From Halichondria panicea (Eukaryota; Porifera; Demospongiae; Suberitida; Halichondriidae), in assembly GCF_963675165.1 (NCBI RefSeq), contig NC_087387.1, forward strand, positions 3,213,501-3,277,500: a stretch of 64,000 bases of DNA, written 5' to 3'. Both the position numbers and the translations under genes were made by a program. Of this stretch, positions 49,601-64,000 are shown in pieces; position 1 is the stretch's first letter; each line of letters opens with the position of its first letter. Below the pieces are notes generated by a model that saw only the letters and a program-made list of their open reading frames with translations, searched no databases and was not told the DNA's origin.

Positions 49601-51217
49601 TTTACTTCGTTCTCGAGTTATGCCATAGTTTTGCTTACTTGGAATGCCATTGCAGCCTTTTCAGAAGAGCACGTAGCCAAACTTGTTTACCAAGTGTTGC
49701 TACTCTACTTAGTAGTTAGCTCTGCACTGGAACGCTAGCTGCAAGAGTGAGAAGAGAGCTCTGCTGATGGCAGCCATTAATTTTAGACTTCATCGATCGT
49801 TTTTAACAACAATCATGGTCGATTATCACCCACTGTTTGAGTTTTGCATGCAGCAAATGAAAAAATGTTCATTATGTGTATAAAATTAAGCTATTAGATG
49901 TTATGTAACTTTGGCATCTACCGAGAAAATTTCGAAATTGTAATAGACAGCTCGTCCTCATCAAAATTTCAAAATTTTCTGAAGGGGAAACTAAAGTCGA
50001 AGTTGCAGTGGCTTTAGGCTACTTAATTATTAAAACGCGGTCTGAAATCGAGGCTACACGTACAATTGATCGCCTCGTAGAACGGCTATTAATTACCGAG
50101 GGCATAAAAAGAAAAGAGGGCATGCTTGTCAACTCGCAATGTGTACTGTGCAGTTAATTACTGATGAGTCAGCAGGATATACTGCCAACCGCCCACTAGG
50201 GAAGTAGGTTAGAAGAGCGTCCTAGAAGTAGGTTAGTGGCTACTCCTAGTAGTAAGAGAAGACTCGTCTTATCTGAAGTATCGAAGACAGCGTGGTTCTC
50301 CACAAGTGATAATTAATTAAAGTAGGGCCAAGTTTATCTTTTGGGGCTGAAAACTTATGTTGAAGTTCTGGTGTCGCATAATTTGAGGGTCGCATGAAGA
50401 TCTACGGTAGCGATCAATAAAATAATGTAGATTCACATGCGACCCTTGCGATAACAGAATTTCAACAAAAGTTTTCAACCTCCAAAGATGTACTTCTAGC
50501 TACTACAGTGTTGTAGCCTCAATTTAGGAAGATACATACAATAGCTGTCAACTGCTCCAGAGCTCTTAGTAGACATTTTCGTGGGTTCTAATATTCGCGG
50601 TTCAATGCCAGGAAATCACACCTGGCCACCAATAGCTCTTTGCATGTAAAATACCAGTGCGTGGGAGTTTATCCCGGTTTTAATTTTCGTGTTAACTACT
50701 CATCCCTCAAAAAAGCAAAATGTCTCGTTATACGGTGGTACTACCGGTTTAATTAAGGCGACCCTCGAAATTTTCAACACCCTCGATCAGATAATTTTCT
50801 AACCTAAAAGTAATGACAGCTGCGTTGACAATTACCGTCGCGTCCTAACATCCTAGCCTCGATTCTAACCCATTGGATTTTAAGAGGCTAGAAATCGAGG
50901 CAAGGAGACTGAGTAGAGCTACCTTCAATTAGATGCGACCCTCGATCTAGATTAATATGCGACACGACATAATTTTTCAACCTCCAAAAGAAGCAACCTC
51001 TGGCTTCGTTAAAAAGTGTCGCCTTGTGATATTCGATTACGTTATCTATATTTTTCTATGTAGTATTTTGGTAGTTGGTTATATACAATAGTCACTATAG
51101 CAGCATACCTTTGGAGGCACTAATTAAATAGTAGCCAGATGAAGTACTTTCACTATAATGGAGCTGAACCACAGGTCGAGTATGTCCAGGACATGAAAGG
51201 GGAACTTGCTTCAACAT
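43648..51217 (-). CDS. STRAP: Serine-threonine kinase receptor-associated protein (WD40; 312 aa, 7 exons)
   Basis: Minus-strand exons: 51217-51109, 46843-46708, 46629-46548, 46500-46328, 46015-45878, 45814-45678, 43811-43648; lengths sum to 939 nt (313 codons with stop). It is a WD40 propeller with strongly conserved stretches: [111 protein letters not shown]. It ends just after the last blade (ESTSDT), so the acidic tail of vertebrate STRAP (about 350 residues) is missing. Known roles of STRAP: part of the SMN complex that assembles spliceosomal snRNPs, and a modulator of TGF-beta receptor signalling. Intron 1 (4.3 kb) and intron 6 (1.9 kb) are mostly mobile elements; the others are 47 to 312 nt. 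It shares a divergent promoter region with RAB21. Confidence 0.96.
43972..45632. mobile_element. 1.66-kb TIR transposon filling STRAP intron 6
   Basis: CTCAGGTAGGTTAAGGCCGT at the left and ACGGCCTTAACCAACCTGAG at the right are inverted ends. Within it are a T tract of about 26 bases (44748-44769) and a second foldback at about 45140-45425 (AATATTGGTATCAAAAGAAA / CTTTCTTTTGATACTAATATT). No transposase frame was found, so it is a deletion derivative or a nested composite. The element leaves only about 160 bp (left) and 45 bp (right) of original intron. Confidence 0.75.
47004..47212. mobile_element. 209-bp MITE with TA duplication (CAGTAGACTCTC ends)
   Basis: CAGTAGACTCTCTCTATTCT at the left and AATAGGGAGAGTCACTG at the right are inverted, flanked by TA. 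The inner arms (GCTCTCTGCAGTAT / CATACTGCAGAGAGC) also pair. Half copies are at 52331-52375 and 57824-57870. Confidence 0.85.
47227..47984. mobile_element. Hairpin-ended element, about 760 bp (copy 1)
   Basis: Ends AGCCTCGATTCAAGGCCGCT ... and CGGCCTGGAATCGAGGCTAG are inverted, and each holds a GGCCGCTTGAAAAAGGCGGCC hairpin of 9-bp stem next to GCGCATGCGC. The interior matches the element at 62406-62943 in the opposite orientation over several hundred bases (for example TTCGACAAGAAGTCATTGCT, CATCATGCCTTTCC complement). A third, partial copy is at 59975-60252. Lies in STRAP intron 1. Confidence 0.85.
48343..48722. mobile_element. 380-bp foldback element (TAGTTGGGCGGAGTCCAACC ends)
   Basis: The left arm (about 75 bp, from AGTTGGGCGGAGTCCAACC through GTCAGGTTTTGTTCCACTG) recurs almost perfectly inverted at 48653-48722. 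Fragments of the same end are at 19349-19373 and 57862-57895. The short frames on both strands inside it are artefacts. Confidence 0.85.
49098..49925 (-). repeat. Two family A copies, truncated
   Basis: A deleted copy (49098-49320, GCCTTGGTGCGCATGCGC to CACCGAGGCATCAGCACC) is followed by a longer one (49475-49925) with GTTCTCGAGTTATGC, CACTGGAACGCTAGCTG and ATGCAGCAAATG. Both are in STRAP intron 1. Confidence 0.65.
50380..51010. repeat. GCGACCCTC-type repeat cluster
   Basis: Several short blocks of GCGACCC(T/C)(C/T)G, TGCGACAC and TTTTCAACCTCCAAA, some inverted, resembling the block at 28080-28370. TIR structure is unclear; probably fragments of one or more TACCGTAAAACCTCGA-type MITEs. Confidence 0.45.
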
Positions 51218-51744
51218 ACTAATGATAATAAATGTACTAGAATATTTTGCGGGTGAAAAACCTTCGCGAATCAGGGATCGTGATTTTATTGTTGGCAGCC
51301 CATAATTAATAGTGGCGTTAATTAGCTAAGGTCAAGTAGTTCCAGCCTCCTAGTAATACCTGGTAATTTTTGTGGGGCAAAATATTCGTGGTTTTCGTGG
51401 TTGGAGGTCTGACCACGAATATTTTACCCACGAATGAAGCGACCTTGCCTACCTTTACCTACAATCCAAGCAGCAACCACAAAAATATCCCACCAAAATA
51501 ATTATTAATGTCTCAATAATTATTATTATGAATATTTTGTCCCCCGCTATACGGTATTACGTAATTACTGATTTTGACCTTTGGACTATGGTCACATGAC
51601 GGTTAAACACATCTTAATTCATCTGGACTTACAAAAATATTACGCCAGGAATTAAGAAAGATACCTGCCGTACACTGTTCTCTGACACTGTCTACGTTCT
51701 CCTCTATCATACCTGGTGGAGTCTTCTCATTTTGTAATACAGCA
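51218..51744. promoter_or_regulatory. Divergent promoter region of STRAP and RAB21, invaded by a MITE
   Basis: The ATGs are 527 bp apart and face outward. A family D MITE occupies 51356-51557, and a family E fragment (TAGAATATTTTGCGGGTG) lies at about 51239-51260, only 20-40 bp upstream of the STRAP start codon, so it may be in its 5' UTR. About 190 bp of non-repeat sequence remains on the RAB21 side. Confidence 0.65.
51356..51557. mobile_element. MITE family D in the STRAP/RAB21 promoter gap
   Basis: Ends TACCTGGTAATTTTTGTGGG and CCCGCTATACGGTAT with internal CGTGGTTTTCGTGGTTGGAG and CCACGAATATTTTACC; the same internal layout as the element at 11927-12130, to which it is the closest copy in the window. 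Confidence 0.8.
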
Positions 51745-62011
<10,267 letters not shown>

Positions 62012-62405
62012 AGTTTGTTCTTGTTTTTAAATTTACTATAAGTAATCTTTAAAACGTCACCTATACACTTTTTGTCTTATAAACATTTGTGTGATACGAT
62101 TCCCACAGTGGGTGGCTCTCACATGTTTTTCTACTCTAGGTGCATACAGACAGTAAGAAGCAATAATTATGGGGTGCCATTGATTTGTGTCACAATAGAA
62201 GCGTGTATACAATGTTCGTTGGTGCAAAATTTTCGTATAAGCTAAGCTATCCATTCGTATTTTAAATATTTGTACAGCTCAGGATAGTGACGTTGAATCT
62301 ATTGCGGTATAATTTCGTAGTTTTATGAACTACATGTACCAATTTAAATATCAAATATTTGTATATACAGCTCAGGATGAGTCTAATTTTCGTGTGTGTA
62401 CAGCT

Positions 62406-62943
62406 CTAGCCTCGATTCTAGGCCGCAAAGAGAAAGGCGGCCTGGTATACTTTGTATGCGTAGAGCTACCAGCTAGGAAGAGTAGAATAACTCTTTAATA
62501 CATCAGTAGATCTTGAGTGAATATTAAACTTCCTGAGTGTCGAGTTAAAGCTTATTAAAAGCTTTCAGGAGTAATCATTAGCTTCTTTATCTTCAGCAAT
62601 GACTTCCTGTCGAACATAAAGGCAAGATTTAGTAGCAGAAGACTTGGCTGGTCTATATTACCACAGCCTCATCAGGAGACCCACAGGAACACATCATGCC
62701 TTTCCTATAACATCTGTAGCCTTACAGTGTAGGGTGTCGTTAAGTAGGGACTTGGCTTGATGCAATAAATGGCGTAAGAACTCAGTCATCTTTGCACAAT
62801 ACTTCTATGTAACGGACTGTAACTTCAGAATACAAATAGTATACGGTTTATTTTACTGACAGTATCCACAAATACACGGATTACCCCCTTTTTGGGGTAA
62901 TGTACGCGCATGCGCATACCAGGCCACTGGAATCGAGGCTAGT
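62406..62943. mobile_element. Hairpin-ended element, copy 2
   Basis: Starts AGCCTCGATTCTAGGCCGCA and ends CCAGGCCACTGGAATCGAGG; the interior is the reverse complement of much of 47227-47984, including the GATTACCCCCTTTTTGGGGT stretch. About 220 bp shorter because one internal block (with CTGGCAGCTCGAGCTGTC) is lacking. Confidence 0.85.
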
Positions 62944-64000
62944 ACAGCTCAGGATAATGACTTTGAATCTAGTTTTATGAACTACATGTAAATATCAAAT
63001 ATTTGTACAGCTCGTGTGATGCTCTTCAATGCGAAATATATAAATAAAATTTCGAAATGAGTGCTGCAAGCTGCGCTGTGCTAATGCCTCTCGTGATGTT
63101 TTGTTTTCGCATAGTTTACTTATTAGGCCACTGTTAGTTGCATACTTGTTTCAGATCAACCTCCCTCCTGGTTTTGCTCACCTCCTCAATTAAGTCATTA
63201 TTGCTGATGTCGGCCATTATTTGAGTTTTTTGACTGACATTGCATTATTTTACCATGTGCCATGTGCAAGTTGCAAGTTGCGTTGTGCACCAAAAATCCA
63301 GTGCGTAAAAAAAATTATTGTAAACTCCGTCCTTTTGTGTATTTTCGTCAGTTAAAAAAAACAGGATATGACGTCATCAAATAATGGGATAATGAAGACC
63401 TCACTCCCTCATTGGGGTTGAGCTAGTATTCTCATCGGAACAACTATTATTATAGAATTCCACACAGTCATTATGGGAGAGGATTTAATGGAGCAGGGGC
63501 GGGGCTTCAATGTGCGCCTAACTGCATGGCACTCTTCTGAAATCTTTGTATGCACGTACACTGTACTACAATTGAATATTTCAACAGTTTTAGGAGGTGA
63601 AACAGGTGGTATTATTATATTTAAGGGCCGCTTGCAACAACTTGTGACTGTGTAATTCATCATAAACATATACAACTCAGCTCTTGCTTCTGTGCAACTA
63701 CCCATTGAACTTCTCTGAATAGTCTTACAGCATAAACGAGTGTTGCAAGTGCACTGTTCCCATGATCAAAGGATTGCTTCTATTGGTAATGACCAGACAC
63801 CTCAGTTTCTAGGAATAACAATAATTTTACTAGCTTATAGCCATCACAATTTTTACTCGAGGCACCTCTAGCTACTTCACAATTAATTGCAGGTGATTTC
63901 CTTCAAAATTAGCAGTGAGGTGAGTTTTGAAAAAATAGGTGCTGGCTGTGTTTTATATGGAGCCGTTATATGGAGCCGTTTTGCAAAATAGGTGGTGCAG
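62944..64000. other. Right-hand gap, no recognised gene
   Basis: Downstream flank of RAB21. Short repeated bits of GTACAGCTCAGGAT(A/G)(A/G)TGA occur at 62276, 62365 and 62946. Short frames on both strands at 63409-63705 have no motif or splice context that I can support. No feature is called. Confidence 0.35.

Overview
The window looks like nuclear DNA of an early-branching marine animal, most likely a demosponge of the Amphimedon type. This is inferred from gene content (cortactin, TTLL1, STRAP, RAB21, synaptotagmin-like double-C2 proteins), the AT-rich sequence, many very short GT-AG introns (about 50-150 nt) full of TAATTAT-type motifs, and an extreme load of small inverted-repeat transposons. 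No bacterial operon, CRISPR array or rRNA was seen, and no tRNA was recognised by eye.

Region 1 (1-13.6 kb, minus strand) holds three neighbouring genes for synaptotagmin-like proteins. One is cut by the left window edge (1-437), one is complete in three exons (5763-7171) and one is complete in six exons (7952-13616). Each starts with a cysteine-rich stretch suited to lipid anchoring rather than a clear membrane helix. Between the first two lie a decayed PHD-finger reading frame (1736-2715), a large ACTAC/TTCAC minisatellite (2700-3220) and the 3' end of a CR1/L2-like LINE (3683-4279).

Region 2 (13.6-20.6 kb) is gene-poor: a possible twin-CX9C mitochondrial protein (15703-15903), a frameshifted LINE tail, a 170-bp tandem duplication and several foldback elements.

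Region 3 (20.6-62.0 kb) holds an intronless four-helix membrane protein of unknown function (20601-21302, +), then TTLL1 (21937-27265, +), cortactin (27478-36492, -), CIAO3/NARFL (37016-43583, +), STRAP (43648-51217, -) and RAB21 (51745-62011, +). Strands alternate, so two gene pairs share about 525-bp divergent promoters (cortactin/CIAO3 and STRAP/RAB21) and two pairs converge with only 212 and 64 bp between stop codons. I rebuilt each gene exon by exon; exon lengths sum to whole codons in every case. The products act in separate processes: tubulin polyglutamylation, branched actin, cytosolic iron-sulfur assembly, SMN-complex/TGF-beta scaffolding and early-endosome traffic. Their closeness seems to reflect compaction, not a pathway.

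Long introns and intergenic gaps are nearly filled by inverted-repeat elements: pogo-like elements with TA duplications, ATACCGTA-ended families, elements whose ends are themselves hairpins, nested insertions and LINE remnants. No single new system stands out; the most interesting items are the synaptotagmin-like cluster with graded loss of calcium ligands, the hairpin-ended transposons, and a GC-AG intron in cortactin.
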